In this document: one piece after another, positions 51,771 through 60,483 of the stretch
Layout of the letters: every line of letters begins with the position of its first letter
Numbering within the stretch: position 1 is the stretch's first letter
The notes under the pieces: model-generated
The model's input: the letters and a program-made list of their open reading frames with translations, nothing else
Databases searched by the model: none
What the model was told of the DNA's origin: nothing
Program-made: the position numbers and the translations under genes
Source of the DNA: Pseudorhodoferax sp. Leaf267
GTDB lineage: Bacteria; Pseudomonadota; Gammaproteobacteria; Burkholderiales; Burkholderiaceae_C
Length of the DNA stretch: 64,000 nt
Assembly: GCF_001422405.1 (NCBI RefSeq)
Contig: NZ_LMMV01000025.1
Location: 64,107-128,106 of the forward strand
Reading direction: 5' to 3'

Positions 51771-53039
51771 ATGAAACTCTTTCCCTACGGCCACGCCACG
51801 CATCCGCAGTGGCGCATGGCGGCCGGCCTGGTGCTGGCCCAGTTGCGCGCGCAGATGGCGTTGCCGGACTACGCCAGCGCGCCCGGCCTGGGCCTGCTGT
51901 ACATCACCGACCACTACGCGTCTGCCGCGCAGGACATCCTGGACCACCTGAGCGCCGAGTTGCCCGAGGTCACGGACTGGTCCGGCACCGTGGGCGTGGG
52001 CATCGCGGCCAACAACGTCGAGTATTTCGACGAGCCCGCGCTGGCCGTCATGCTGTGCGGCGTGCCGGCGCACGACTACCGCGTGTTCTCGGGCGTCGCG
52101 CCGCTGGGCATGGGATTTGAGGCGCACACGGCGCTGGTCCATGCCGATGCGAACACGCCCGACGTGACCGAGCTCATCGCCGAGATGGCCGGCCGCACCG
52201 ACACGGGCTACCTGTTCGGTGGCCTGGCCTCCAGCCGGTCCGACGTCGTGCAGTTCGCCATCGGTGGCAACGGCAACATCAAGGGACATGGCGCGGCCGG
52301 CGGCGTGTTCCAGGGCGGCCTGTCGGGCGTGGCGTTTTCGCAGGACGTGGCGCTGGTCTCGCGCGTCACCCAGGGTTGCCAGCCCGTCGCGCCCGAGCGC
52401 ACCGTCACGCGGGCCGAAGGCAACGTCGTGATCGAGCTGGACCACGAACCCGCGCTGCAGGTGCTGCTGCGCGACCTGGGCGTGTCGCTGGACGAGCCGC
52501 GCAGCGCACTCGAACGCGTGCGCGCCACGCTGGCCGGCCTGCGCGCCGCGCCCAACGCCGCCGGTGGCGACGCCGTGCGACGGCCCGGCAGCTTCGGCCC
52601 AGACGTGCGCGTGCGCCACATCATCGGCCTGGACCCGGCGCGCCAGGGCGTCGCGATCGCCGAGCCGGTCGAGCCCGGCATGCGCCTGGCCTTCTGCCAG
52701 CGCAACCCGGTGGCCGCGCGTGCCGACCTGGTGCGCGTATGCGCTGAGATCCGCGAAGAACTGGAGCCCGAGGAGATGGCGATCGAGGCCGCCGTTGCGC
52801 TGGCGGCCAACGTCGCGGCCTCCGCGCCGCACCCGGCGCGGCGCATGGCGGGCGCCATCTACGTCAGCTGCGCCGGGCGCGGTGGCCCGCATTTCGGCGG
52901 CCCCAGCGCCGAGATGCAGATCGTGCGCCATGCCCTGGGCGACGTGCCCCTGGTCGGCTTCTTCGCGGGCGGCGAGATCGCACGCCACCATCTCTATGGC
53001 TACACCGGCGTGCTGACGGTGTTTACAGGCCCCTCCTGA
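51771..53039 (+). CDS. FIST domain signal-transduction protein
   Basis: A 422-aa soluble sensor with FIST_N (MKLFPYGHATHPQWRMAAGL, then LLYITDHYASAAQDILDHL, residues 1-215) and FIST_C (residues about 240-400, RVRHIIGLDPARQGVAIAEP and IYVSCAGRGGPHFGGPSAEMQ, GFFAGGEIARHHLYGYTGVL). FIST modules are predicted to bind small ligands such as amino acids. No kinase, chemoreceptor or cyclase gene is adjacent, so its output is unknown. The Met at 51771 is chosen; the one at 51762 is equally possible and neither has a strong ribosome site. Confidence 0.92.
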   Translation: MKLFPYGHATHPQWRMAAGLVLAQLRAQMALPDYASAPGLGLLYITDHYASAAQDILDHLSAELPEVTDWSGTVGVGIAANNVEYFDEPALAVMLCGVPAHDYRVFSGVAPLGMGFEAHTALVHADANTPDVTELIAEMAGRTDTGYLFGGLASSRSDVVQFAIGGNGNIKGHGAAGGVFQGGLSGVAFSQDVALVSRVTQGCQPVAPERTVTRAEGNVVIELDHEPALQVLLRDLGVSLDEPRSALERVRATLAGLRAAPNAAGGDAVRRPGSFGPDVRVRHIIGLDPARQGVAIAEPVEPGMRLAFCQRNPVAARADLVRVCAEIREELEPEEMAIEAAVALAANVAASAPHPARRMAGAIYVSCAGRGGPHFGGPSAEMQIVRHALGDVPLVGFFAGGEIARHHLYGYTGVLTVFTGPS

Positions 53040-53340
53040 TGCCCCGCGCCCGCAGGTAACTGCGGCGCGCCGCGATGCCAGGCGTTGGACTGACGAGCGG
53101 GAACAGCACAGGCACCAACGGTTTATTGCATCCATCACCAGGCGTCGATCGGTTGAAGAATCGGGCGTTGCCGCCATCGATCGCGCGGGCGAAGTGGGCG
53201 GCGCTTGAACAAGAGCGATGTGGTGCTTGTGACCATCTGCCAGCAGTGGAAAGACTGTGGCCACGATGTCCTTACGGTGTCGGGTTCGCCGACCCACGCC
53301 TGCCTGAGCTTGCGGGCGCGAGGGAAGGGCGGGGGGTGAC
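53040..53340. other. Intergenic region before the DUF11 surface-protein gene
   Basis: About 300 bases with no supportable gene. A small CCGCAG-GTAA-CTGCGG hairpin at 53050-53065 lies 10 bases past the FIST stop but has no T-run. GGGCGGGGGG before 53341 may serve as ribosome site. No confident promoter was found. Confidence 0.5.
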
Positions 53341-56214
53341 ATGGGCTGGCTCCGTCGCGCAAGCGTTTGGAGCTTGTGGCTTGGAGCGGCAGCTGCTGCG
53401 CCACTGACGCTGGCGCAGACATCGGTCGGCAACACCGCCACGGTCACGCTGCCGGCAGCCATGACCTGCGCGTCCCCGGGCGGCGGCGTGTGCGCGTGGG
53501 ACGCTACGGTCACGACGCAGGTCACGGCCCCCGTGCTGACGGTGACCAAGACCGCGAGCCCCGCCAGCTTCACCGTGGGTGCGCCCGCCAGCTACACATT
53601 GCGCGTCACGAACAGCGGGACCGCCGCCACGACGGCTGCCGCGACCGTGACCGACGCGGTGCCGGCGGGGCTGGCGCTCGGGGCCATGCCGGCAGGCTGC
53701 TCGGCAACCGGCCAGACGGTCACCTGCACGGTCGCGGCGGGCCTTGCGGCCGGCGGCTCGCAGGTGAGCTTCGTGGTGCCTGTGACGCCGACGGCGACCG
53801 CCGGCACCAGCGTCAACGGTGCGCTCGGCGGGACCGCTGTGGCCAACGTGCTGGGCAACGATCTGCTGAACGCGACGCCGGCAACCCTGAGCACCGTCAC
53901 GCTGAGCCAGGTCAGCACCAGCCAGCCCGGAATCACACTGGATGTGACCACGCGCGCTGTCAACGTTGCAGCCGGCACACCTGCCGGCACTTACGCGCTG
54001 GTCTACCGCATCTGCGAGCAGCTGAACCCGTCCAACTGCGACAACGCCACCGTCACCGTGACCGTCACGACCAGCGCCAGCATCGATGCGCTGGACGACA
54101 ACTACGCCAGCACGCCGATCAGCGGTACCGCTGGCGGCAGCACGGCTGGCAGTGTCATTGCCAACGACACGAGCAACGGCGCGACGGTCGTGCTCGGCAG
54201 CAACGCCAGCCTGAACCCCCGCGCCGTCACGACGCCGCCTGCTAATGGCAGTGTGTCGATGAACGCGGGCGGCAACATCGTCGTGGCAGCGGGCACCACC
54301 GCTGGCAGCCACCACACCCCCCACGTGCGACAGCGCCACCGCCACCGTGGCCGTCAGCGCCGCGGTCATCGACGCCGTCGACGACGCCGGCTGCGGCTCA
54401 GCGCTGCCGAGGTGGGCACCAGTGCGACCATCGTCTGCACCTTCACCAACGAGCGGCTGCCGGTGGTGCGCCTGGCCAAGACGCTGCCGGACGGGCGATC
54501 TGCGGCCGGCGACCAGTTCACGCTGCGCATCGCCAGCGGTGGCAGCGTGCTGGCCAATGCCACCACCACCGGTGCGACCGTCACGCCAGCCCAGGCCGCG
54601 GTGCTGGACCCGGCCACGGCCGGCACCGTCTACACCTTGTCCGAACTGGCGGCCGGCACCACCAATCTGGCCCAGTACATCAGCGGCTGGAGCTGCAGCA
54701 ACACCCGCGCGGGCGGGCAGACGCCCAGCGGCAGCGGCGCCAGCTTCGACATCACGCCGGTGGCGGGCGACGATCTGAGCTGCACCTTGCGCAACGCACG
54801 CGCGGCCGACCTGTCCATCACCAAGAGCAACAACCAGACCGGCTACCTGCGCGGCCAGCAGGTCACCTACCAGATCGTGGCGAGCAACGCCGGCCCCAGC
54901 CCAGCCAATGGCGCCGTCGTCACCGACACCTTCCCGACCAGCCTCGACACGGTCACCTGGACCTGCGGTGCGGGCACGGGTGGCGGCAGCTGCGCGACAG
55001 CTTCGGGCAGCGGCAACATCAACCACGGCGTGAACCTGCCCGTGGGTGCCAGCGTCACCTTCACCGCGACCGGCACGGTCTCGGCATCGGCCAGCGGCAA
55101 CCTGGTCAATGGCGCGAGCATCGCGCTGGCAGGCGTGACCGACCCCACGCCGGGCAACAACAGCGCCACCGACACCGACACGCCGGCGGTCCGGCTCACT
55201 CTGGCCAAGACCTGGGTGGGCGCAACGCCCAACGACGCGGTGAACGTCAGCGTCAGTGGCACGCCGGCACCGATCGGCACGGGGGCGCTCGCCTCCGTGG
55301 CCAACACGGCCAGCGAGACCGACACGGCCAGTGCGTCCTACGGCGTGCAGCCCGGGCAGACCTACACGGTCACCGAGGCCTTCACCACCGGCGCTGCCGG
55401 CAGCTACAGCAAGTCCCTGTCCTGCACCGGCAACACAGGCAGCGGCGCGGCACTGGGCTACACGGCCAATGCGCTGAGCGGCACGCTGACGGTGGGTGCG
55501 ACCGCCAGCGACATCGTGTGCACCTTTACCAATGCGCGCGTGCCGGTCATCCGCCTGCAAAAGACCCTGCCCAACGGCCGCGTGGCCGCTGGCGACCAGT
55601 TCACGTTGGCGATGACTGGAACAGGGGCGCCTGCCGCCATGACCACCACCGGCAGCGGCACGACGGCCACTGGAGTACTCACACACAGCACTGCCACCGC
55701 GGGCAGCGCCTACACGCTGTCCGAGGCGGGAGCCGGGGGCGCGTTGCTGGCCAACTACGTCACCACCTACAGCTGCACCAACGCGTTGTCCGGTGGCCAG
55801 ACGCCCAGTGGCACCGGCACGAGCTTCAGCATCACCCCGGTGGCCGGCGATGACCTGACCTGCACCTTCAGCAACGCGCGATTGGTGGGTCAGATCACCC
55901 TGGCCAAGACCGCCAGCCCCTCGCCCGTCGTGACCGGAGCCGTCGTCACCTACACGTTGACGGTCGGAAACCCCGCGGGCGGCCCGGCCGTGGCGAACGC
56001 CGTGCTGCGCGATGCGCCGGGGGCAGGGCTGGACTGCACGCAGGCAGGACTGGCGGCGCCGATCTGCACCCCGCTCAGTGGTGGTGCGCAATGCCCGGCG
56101 TCGGTGACGGCGGCCGCGCTGCTCTCCGGTGGCGGTGTGACGCTGCCCAGCCTGCCGGCCAACTCCAGCCTGGCCGTCACGCTGCAGTGCCGCGTCACGG
56201 CCAGCGGGCAGTGA
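53341..56214 (+). CDS. DUF11-repeat secreted surface protein with an internal out-of-frame segment
   Basis: A 957-aa predicted exported protein (signal MGWLRRASVWSLWLGAAAAA). It is built from DUF11 (APVLTVTKTASPASFTVGAP, DLSITKSNNQTGYLRGQQVT, ITLAKTASPSPVVTGAVVTY), cadherin-like strands and SpaA/prealbumin-like repeats (VCTFTNERLPVVRLAKTLP, VCTFTNARVPVIRLQKTLP). Between residues about 324 and 354 (54310-54402) the frame yields His/Arg-rich nonsense, while the +1 frame there reads TCDSATATVAVSAAVIDAVD, the expected repeat. So two compensating frame changes, probably with repeat deletion, lie here. The end VTASGQ shows no membrane anchor. It may be an adhesin-like product. Confidence 0.82.
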   Translation: MGWLRRASVWSLWLGAAAAAPLTLAQTSVGNTATVTLPAAMTCASPGGGVCAWDATVTTQVTAPVLTVTKTASPASFTVGAPASYTLRVTNSGTAATTAAATVTDAVPAGLALGAMPAGCSATGQTVTCTVAAGLAAGGSQVSFVVPVTPTATAGTSVNGALGGTAVANVLGNDLLNATPATLSTVTLSQVSTSQPGITLDVTTRAVNVAAGTPAGTYALVYRICEQLNPSNCDNATVTVTVTTSASIDALDDNYASTPISGTAGGSTAGSVIANDTSNGATVVLGSNASLNPRAVTTPPANGSVSMNAGGNIVVAAGTTAGSHHTPHVRQRHRHRGRQRRGHRRRRRRRLRLSAAEVGTSATIVCTFTNERLPVVRLAKTLPDGRSAAGDQFTLRIASGGSVLANATTTGATVTPAQAAVLDPATAGTVYTLSELAAGTTNLAQYISGWSCSNTRAGGQTPSGSGASFDITPVAGDDLSCTLRNARAADLSITKSNNQTGYLRGQQVTYQIVASNAGPSPANGAVVTDTFPTSLDTVTWTCGAGTGGGSCATASGSGNINHGVNLPVGASVTFTATGTVSASASGNLVNGASIALAGVTDPTPGNNSATDTDTPAVRLTLAKTWVGATPNDAVNVSVSGTPAPIGTGALASVANTASETDTASASYGVQPGQTYTVTEAFTTGAAGSYSKSLSCTGNTGSGAALGYTANALSGTLTVGATASDIVCTFTNARVPVIRLQKTLPNGRVAAGDQFTLAMTGTGAPAAMTTTGSGTTATGVLTHSTATAGSAYTLSEAGAGGALLANYVTTYSCTNALSGGQTPSGTGTSFSITPVAGDDLTCTFSNARLVGQITLAKTASPSPVVTGAVVTYTLTVGNPAGGPAVANAVLRDAPGAGLDCTQAGLAAPICTPLSGGAQCPASVTAAALLSGGGVTLPSLPANSSLAVTLQCRVTASGQ

Positions 56215-56217
56215 GGC

Positions 56218-56949
56218 TCAGCGCCGCAGTGCCGTGAAGGCCGCGAACTCCCAGCTGCGCATGGCCAGCAGCAGCGTGTAGCCCTCGCGCTGGGCCTCGG
56301 GCAGCTTCTGGTCGGCCAGGTGCTGCTGCGCGAAGTCCTGCGCCAGCCGCTGCAGCCGCTCGACGAAGGCCGGCGCCAGCGCACGGCCGATGCTGCCGTG
56401 CACCAGCAGCAGGCCCTCGCCAGCGCCGTCGAAGCCGCCGCCGTAGTAGTCCAGCAGCGCGTCTTCGCGGAAGAACTGCATCACCGGCCCATGCGGCCGC
56501 CAGCGGAAGGTCTTGGCCAGCTTCAGGCGGTAGCGGTTCAGCGGCTTGAGCGCGATGATGCCGATGCGGTCCAGCTGCGCCAGGTGGCGGATGCACTCGG
56601 CCTCTGTCAGCCGGTAGGTGGAGGTGATCTGCTCCAGCGTCCACTGGCTCAGCACACAGATGGCCACCAGCAGCAGCTTCTTGTCGGCCACGACGGCGCG
56701 CTCCTGGTCCTCGCGCAGCTCGGCCAGCAGCGGCTGCTGGTCGGCCACCTGGCGTGCGAGGTCGGCGAAATCGAGCCGCAGCGCGCGGCAGATCGCATCG
56801 ATGCGCGACAGCGGCATCTCGCCTTTCGCCAGCATGCGCTTGACGCTGGACTCGGCCATGCCGAGCGATTGGGCCAGGTCGGCATAGGTCATGCGCGCGG
56901 CCTTGAGTTCCTTTTTGAGGACGTCGACGAGATCGGCGGTGGTGCTCAT
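56218..56949 (-). CDS. Cro/C1-type helix-turn-helix regulator with C-terminal domain
   Basis: A 243-aa regulator. The Cro/C1 HTH is at residues 5-60 (LKKELKAARMTYADLAQSLG, MAESSVKRMLAKGEMPLSRI). A C-terminal part of unknown function follows (VAICVLSQWTLEQITSTYRL, then LDRIGIIALKPLNRYRLKLA), which looks like a second winged-helix region. The ATG at 56949 sits two bases from a palindrome that contains a CATAAT box, which suggests self-regulation and a nearly leaderless message. It is divergent from the MFS-PlsC gene and convergent with the DUF11 gene (3 bases between stops). Confidence 0.88.
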   Translation of the reverse strand: MSTTADLVDVLKKELKAARMTYADLAQSLGMAESSVKRMLAKGEMPLSRIDAICRALRLDFADLARQVADQQPLLAELREDQERAVVADKKLLLVAICVLSQWTLEQITSTYRLTEAECIRHLAQLDRIGIIALKPLNRYRLKLAKTFRWRPHGPVMQFFREDALLDYYGGGFDGAGEGLLLVHGSIGRALAPAFVERLQRLAQDFAQQHLADQKLPEAQREGYTLLLAMRSWEFAAFTALRR

Positions 56950-56950
56950 G

Positions 56951-56971
56951 CGGTATCGATTATGGATACCG
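56951..56971. promoter_or_regulatory. Dyad operator CGGTATC-N7-GATACCG at the HTH regulator start
   Basis: CGGTATC at 56951-56957 and GATACCG at 56965-56971 form a perfect 7-bp dyad with a 7-base spacer. On the minus strand the spacer holds CATAAT (56964-56959), a likely -10 for the regulator, so binding would block its own promoter. A half-site GGTATC is at 56999-57004, towards plsC. A related dyad lies at 59062-59080. Confidence 0.6.
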
Positions 56972-57088
56972 GGCGTACCGGCTGGTGCTGAGGCGGCCGG
57001 TATCCGATGCCGCACGGCCGGGCCGGGGCAGACTGCGCGCCCACCCCCCGGGCACAATCGCCCGCAAGTTTTTCCAGGAACGCAGCCC

Positions 57089-59017
57089 ATGGGCCCACAC
57101 GACGCCGATCACCCGAACCAGTTCGCCCTGCTGGGCCAGCGCCGCTTCGGCCCGTTCTTCTGGACGCAGTTCTCCAACGCGGCCAACGACAACCTCTTCA
57201 AGTTCGCCTTCACGGTGATGGTGACCTACCAGCTCAGCGTGTCCTGGCTGCCGCCGGCCATGGCCGGGCTGGTGATCGGCGCGCTGTTCATCCTGCCGTT
57301 CCTGCTGTTCTCGGCCACCAGCGGCCAGCTCACCGACAAGCTGGACAAGACCCGCGTGATCCGCTTCGTGAAGAACCTGGAGATCGCCATCATGGCGCTG
57401 GCCGCCTGGGGCTTCATGAGCGACAGCGTGGCCGTGCAGGTGCCCGTGCTGCTGGGCTGCACCTTCCTCATGGGCCTGCACTCCACGCTGTTCGGCCCGG
57501 TCAAGTTCGCCTACCTGCCGCAGGTGCTGACCGAGCGCGAGCTCACCGGTGGCAACGGCATGGTGGAGATGGGCACCTTCGTCGCCATCTTGCTGGGCAA
57601 CATCGCGGGCGGGCTGCTGATCGCCATCCCCGAGATCGGCCGCACGACGGTGGCCGCCAGCTGCCTGGGCCTGGCCGTGCTGGGCCGGCTGGTTGCGCAG
57701 GGAATCCCCAGCCTGCCGGCCACCGACCCGGGGCTCAGGATCAACTGGAACCCCGTCACCGAGACCTGGCGCAACCTCAAGCTGGCGCACGGCAACATCG
57801 TGGTGTTCCGCTCGCTGCTGGGCATCAGCTGGATGTGGTTCTTCGGCGCCGTGTTCCTGAGCCAGTTCCCCAGCCTGGCCAAGGAGGTGCTGCACGGCAA
57901 CGAGCAGGTGGCCTCGCTGCTGCTGGTGGTGTTCTCCATCGGCATCGCCACCGGCTCGCTCTTGTGCGAGGTGCTGAGCCGGCGCCAGGTGGAGATCGGC
58001 CTGGTGCCGCTGGGCGCCATCGGCATGAGCGTGTTCTCCATCGACCTGTACTTCGCGCTGCGCGGCCTGCCGGCGCGCGAGATCATGGGCATCGGCGCGT
58101 TCACGGCCCAGGCCGCGCACTGGCGCGTGATGGCCGACCTGCTGCTGCTGTCGCTGTTCGCAGGGCTCTACAGCGTGCCGATGTACGCGCTGATCCAGCT
58201 GCGCAGCCAGCCCACGCACCGGGCGCGCATCATCGCGGCCAACAACATCCTGAACGCGCTGTTCATGATCGCCAGCAGCCTGATCGCCGGCGCGCTGCTC
58301 GGGGCCGGCTTCACGGTGCCGCAGATCTTTTTGTTCACGGGCCTGGCCAACGCCCTCGTGGCGGCCTACATCTTCCTGCTGGTGCCGGAGTACCTGCTGC
58401 GCTTCATCGCGTGGGTGATGTCGCACTTCGTCTACCGCTTCCAGGTGCGCGGCGATGCCCACATCCCGACCACGGGGCCGGCGCTGCTGGTGTGCAACCA
58501 CGTGAGCTTCGTCGACGCCATCTTGCTCATGGCGGCCAGCCCGCGGCCGATCCGCTTCGTGATGGACCACCGCATCTTCCGCGTGCCGGTGCTGGGCTGG
58601 CTATTCCGCCTGGCCAAGGCGATTCCGATCGCACCGCAGAAGGAGGACCCGGCCGCCTACGCCGCGGCCTTCGATGCCGCGGCCCGCGTGCTGCGCGAAG
58701 GCGACCTGCTGGCCATCTTCCCCGAGGGCGGCATCACGCGCGACGGCAGCCTGCAGCCGTTCAAGGGCGGCGTCATGAAGATCCTGGCGCAGGCGCAGCA
58801 GGACTGCCTGGACGTGCCCGTGGTACCCATGGCGCTCAGCAACCTGTGGGGCTCGTACTTCAGCCGCATCGAGCAGGGCGGGGCCATGGTGCGGCCGTTC
58901 CGGCGCGGGGTGTGGAGCCGGGTGGGGCTGGACGTGGGGCCGGCGGTGGTGGGCCGGGCGGTGACGCCACAGGGCTTGCAGGGCGAGGTGGCCGCCTTGC
59001 TGCGATCGGCCGCCTGA
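57089..59017 (+). CDS. MFS transporter fused to PlsC-type acyltransferase
   Basis: A 642-aa fusion. Residues about 15-430 form a 12-helix MFS carrier resembling LplT (FFWTQFSNAANDNLFKFAFT near residue 23, TLFGPVKFAYLPQVL near residue 132). Residues about 445-640 are a 1-acylglycerol-phosphate acyltransferase domain with HVSFVD (His471, Asp476), FPEGGITRDG near residue 550 and a VPVVPMALSNLWGSYF block. The architecture suggests uptake and re-acylation of lysophospholipids, as LplT-Aas does, but the AMP-binding domain of Aas is absent. CCAGGAA precedes the ATG at 57089. It is divergent from the HTH regulator. Confidence 0.93.
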   Translation: MGPHDADHPNQFALLGQRRFGPFFWTQFSNAANDNLFKFAFTVMVTYQLSVSWLPPAMAGLVIGALFILPFLLFSATSGQLTDKLDKTRVIRFVKNLEIAIMALAAWGFMSDSVAVQVPVLLGCTFLMGLHSTLFGPVKFAYLPQVLTERELTGGNGMVEMGTFVAILLGNIAGGLLIAIPEIGRTTVAASCLGLAVLGRLVAQGIPSLPATDPGLRINWNPVTETWRNLKLAHGNIVVFRSLLGISWMWFFGAVFLSQFPSLAKEVLHGNEQVASLLLVVFSIGIATGSLLCEVLSRRQVEIGLVPLGAIGMSVFSIDLYFALRGLPAREIMGIGAFTAQAAHWRVMADLLLLSLFAGLYSVPMYALIQLRSQPTHRARIIAANNILNALFMIASSLIAGALLGAGFTVPQIFLFTGLANALVAAYIFLLVPEYLLRFIAWVMSHFVYRFQVRGDAHIPTTGPALLVCNHVSFVDAILLMAASPRPIRFVMDHRIFRVPVLGWLFRLAKAIPIAPQKEDPAAYAAAFDAAARVLREGDLLAIFPEGGITRDGSLQPFKGGVMKILAQAQQDCLDVPVVPMALSNLWGSYFSRIEQGGAMVRPFRRGVWSRVGLDVGPAVVGRAVTPQGLQGEVAALLRSAA

Positions 59018-59061
59018 GGCCGACAGCATCCAGTGCGACCGGCCGCGCGACATCACGGACG

Positions 59062-59080
59062 GGTATCGCATGGGGATACT
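59062..59080. promoter_or_regulatory. Second dyad GGTATC-N7-GATACT
   Basis: GGTATC at 59062-59067 and GATACT at 59075-59080, with the same 7-base spacer as the dyad at the HTH regulator and one mismatch between the arms. It lies 45 bases past the plsC stop and about 100 bases before the next gene. A TTGACA at 59104-59109 downstream could be a -35, without a good -10. It may mark a second target of the HTH regulator. Confidence 0.45.
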
Positions 59081-59176
59081 CGCGGCATCATGACGGTGGT
59101 TGATTGACATATCTTGATGCTTTCTGATGGCGGTGCACAACCATTGCGGCTCCTTCACTACATCCGGAGAGAAACC

Positions 59177-59665
59177 ATGCAAACACTTCTTGCCAAGCAT
59201 TCCAGCGCGTGGACGCGTGCCGTGGCCACCGCCGTGCTGGCGGTCGCCAGCCTGTCCGCGGTGGTCACCCCGGCCACGGCACATGCGCAGAGCGAGGTTT
59301 CGCTCGCGGTGTCTGTGTTGCCGATCGCCTCGGTGGCTGTCGTGGCCGGCTCGGCATTTGCCGCCTACGAGAAGAAGCCCTCCACGGCACCGCTGCATTC
59401 CGCGCAGGCGGCCATGTCCTTGACCGTGATGGCCATCGAGAAGATGGCCGATGGCACTGCCTACGTGCTGGAGCGCGCATCCGACGGTGCCCGGTTCAGC
59501 GTGCGGCTGGGCATCCAGGCCGCAGATACCGCGTCATTGGCGCTGGGCACGGTCGTCACCACCAGCGCCATGGCCACGGGTACGGTGCTGTCCGCTGCCG
59601 GCGAGGCGATTGCCTTCATCCCGAACGCAGTGGGACAAGCCCTGCTGCACAACGAGAAGCTGTGA
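59177..59665 (+). CDS. Hypothetical exported protein, 162 aa
   Basis: I do not recognise this protein. It has a signal peptide (MQTLLAKHSSAWTRAVATAV, cleaved near AHAQS at about residue 38) and a mature part of about 124 residues rich in Ala, Val and Ser. Two hydrophobic stretches (SVLPIASVAVVAGSAFAAY near residue 46, SLALGTVVTTSAMATGTVLS near residue 119) could be membrane-associated. CGGAGAG precedes the ATG. Its stop overlaps the start of the DUF2145 gene (TGATG), so the two are made together and probably work together at the envelope. Confidence 0.75.
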   Translation: MQTLLAKHSSAWTRAVATAVLAVASLSAVVTPATAHAQSEVSLAVSVLPIASVAVVAGSAFAAYEKKPSTAPLHSAQAAMSLTVMAIEKMADGTAYVLERASDGARFSVRLGIQAADTASLALGTVVTTSAMATGTVLSAAGEAIAFIPNAVGQALLHNEKL

Positions 59666-60471
59666 TGCGCGGCGCTGCAAGCATCGGCGGCGCCCTGGTG
59701 GCGTCGTGGGTCGCCGCCCTGCTCATGCTGCCGTCGCCAGCCCAGGCCGGGCGTTCATGCGAGCCGCTCAAGCTCACGGCGGCCACGGTGCAGGCGGGCC
59801 TGGACCTGGCGCTCAAGACCTCGCAGCAACTGGACGCGAGCGGCGCACGGGTGGTGGTGCTGGCCCGCGCGGGCCGGAACCTGGAGAAGTATGGGCTGCG
59901 CTACTCCCACCTCGGCCTGGCGTACAAAACGGAGGCCGGGCCCTGGCGCGTGGTCCACAAGCTCAACGAGTGCGGGCAGGCAGTCGCGTCGATCTACCGG
60001 CAGGGCCTGGCGGATTTTTTCCTGGACGACCTGTGGCGCCACGAGGCGGCCTGGGTGGTGCCCAGTGCGGCGGTGCAGGCGCAATTGCGTTTGCTGATCG
60101 ACAGCCCGCCACTGGTCACGCGCCTGCATGCCCAGCCCTACAGCCTGGTCAGCTACGCCTGGGGCGACAAATACCAGCAGTCCAACCAGTGGGCCATCGA
60201 GACCCTGGCCATGGCCATGGAACCCGGCACGATCACCAGCCGCCAGCAGGCCCAGGCCTGGCTCCAGTCCAGTGGCTATGCACCCACCGTACTCACGCTC
60301 AGGCCGCTCACGCGGCTGGGCGGGCGCATGACGGCGGCCAACATCGCCTTCGACGACCATCCAAACAGCAAGCGCTTTTCGGACCAGATCGAGACCGTGA
60401 CGGTGGACTCTGTCTTCTCCTGGATGACCGCGGCCGGCCTGGGCGCCGCACCGGTCACATTGACACCTTGA
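59665..60471 (+). CDS. DUF2145 domain-containing exported protein
   Basis: A 268-aa protein with a signal peptide (residues 1-29, ending PAQAG) and a DUF2145 domain. LDASGARVVVLARAGRNLEK near residue 57, YGLRYSHLGLAYKTEAGPWR near residue 75 and LYxQGLADFF-like IYRQGLADFFLDDL near residue 110 are recognisable. The conserved YSHLG and SYAWGDKYQQSNQWAIETLA segments recall NlpC/P60-like papain folds, with Cys and His candidates not certain, so a hydrolytic role is only a guess. Its ATG overlaps the stop of the preceding gene, and 12 bases separate it from the next gene. Confidence 0.82.
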   Translation: MRGAASIGGALVASWVAALLMLPSPAQAGRSCEPLKLTAATVQAGLDLALKTSQQLDASGARVVVLARAGRNLEKYGLRYSHLGLAYKTEAGPWRVVHKLNECGQAVASIYRQGLADFFLDDLWRHEAAWVVPSAAVQAQLRLLIDSPPLVTRLHAQPYSLVSYAWGDKYQQSNQWAIETLAMAMEPGTITSRQQAQAWLQSSGYAPTVLTLRPLTRLGGRMTAANIAFDDHPNSKRFSDQIETVTVDSVFSWMTAAGLGAAPVTLTP

Positions 60472-60483
60472 CCTGAGACTCCC

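Noticed and set aside
53050-53065. CCGCAG-GTAA-CTGCGG hairpin after the FIST gene as terminator
   Set aside because: The stem is short and no T-run follows, so it was mentioned only within the gap entry.
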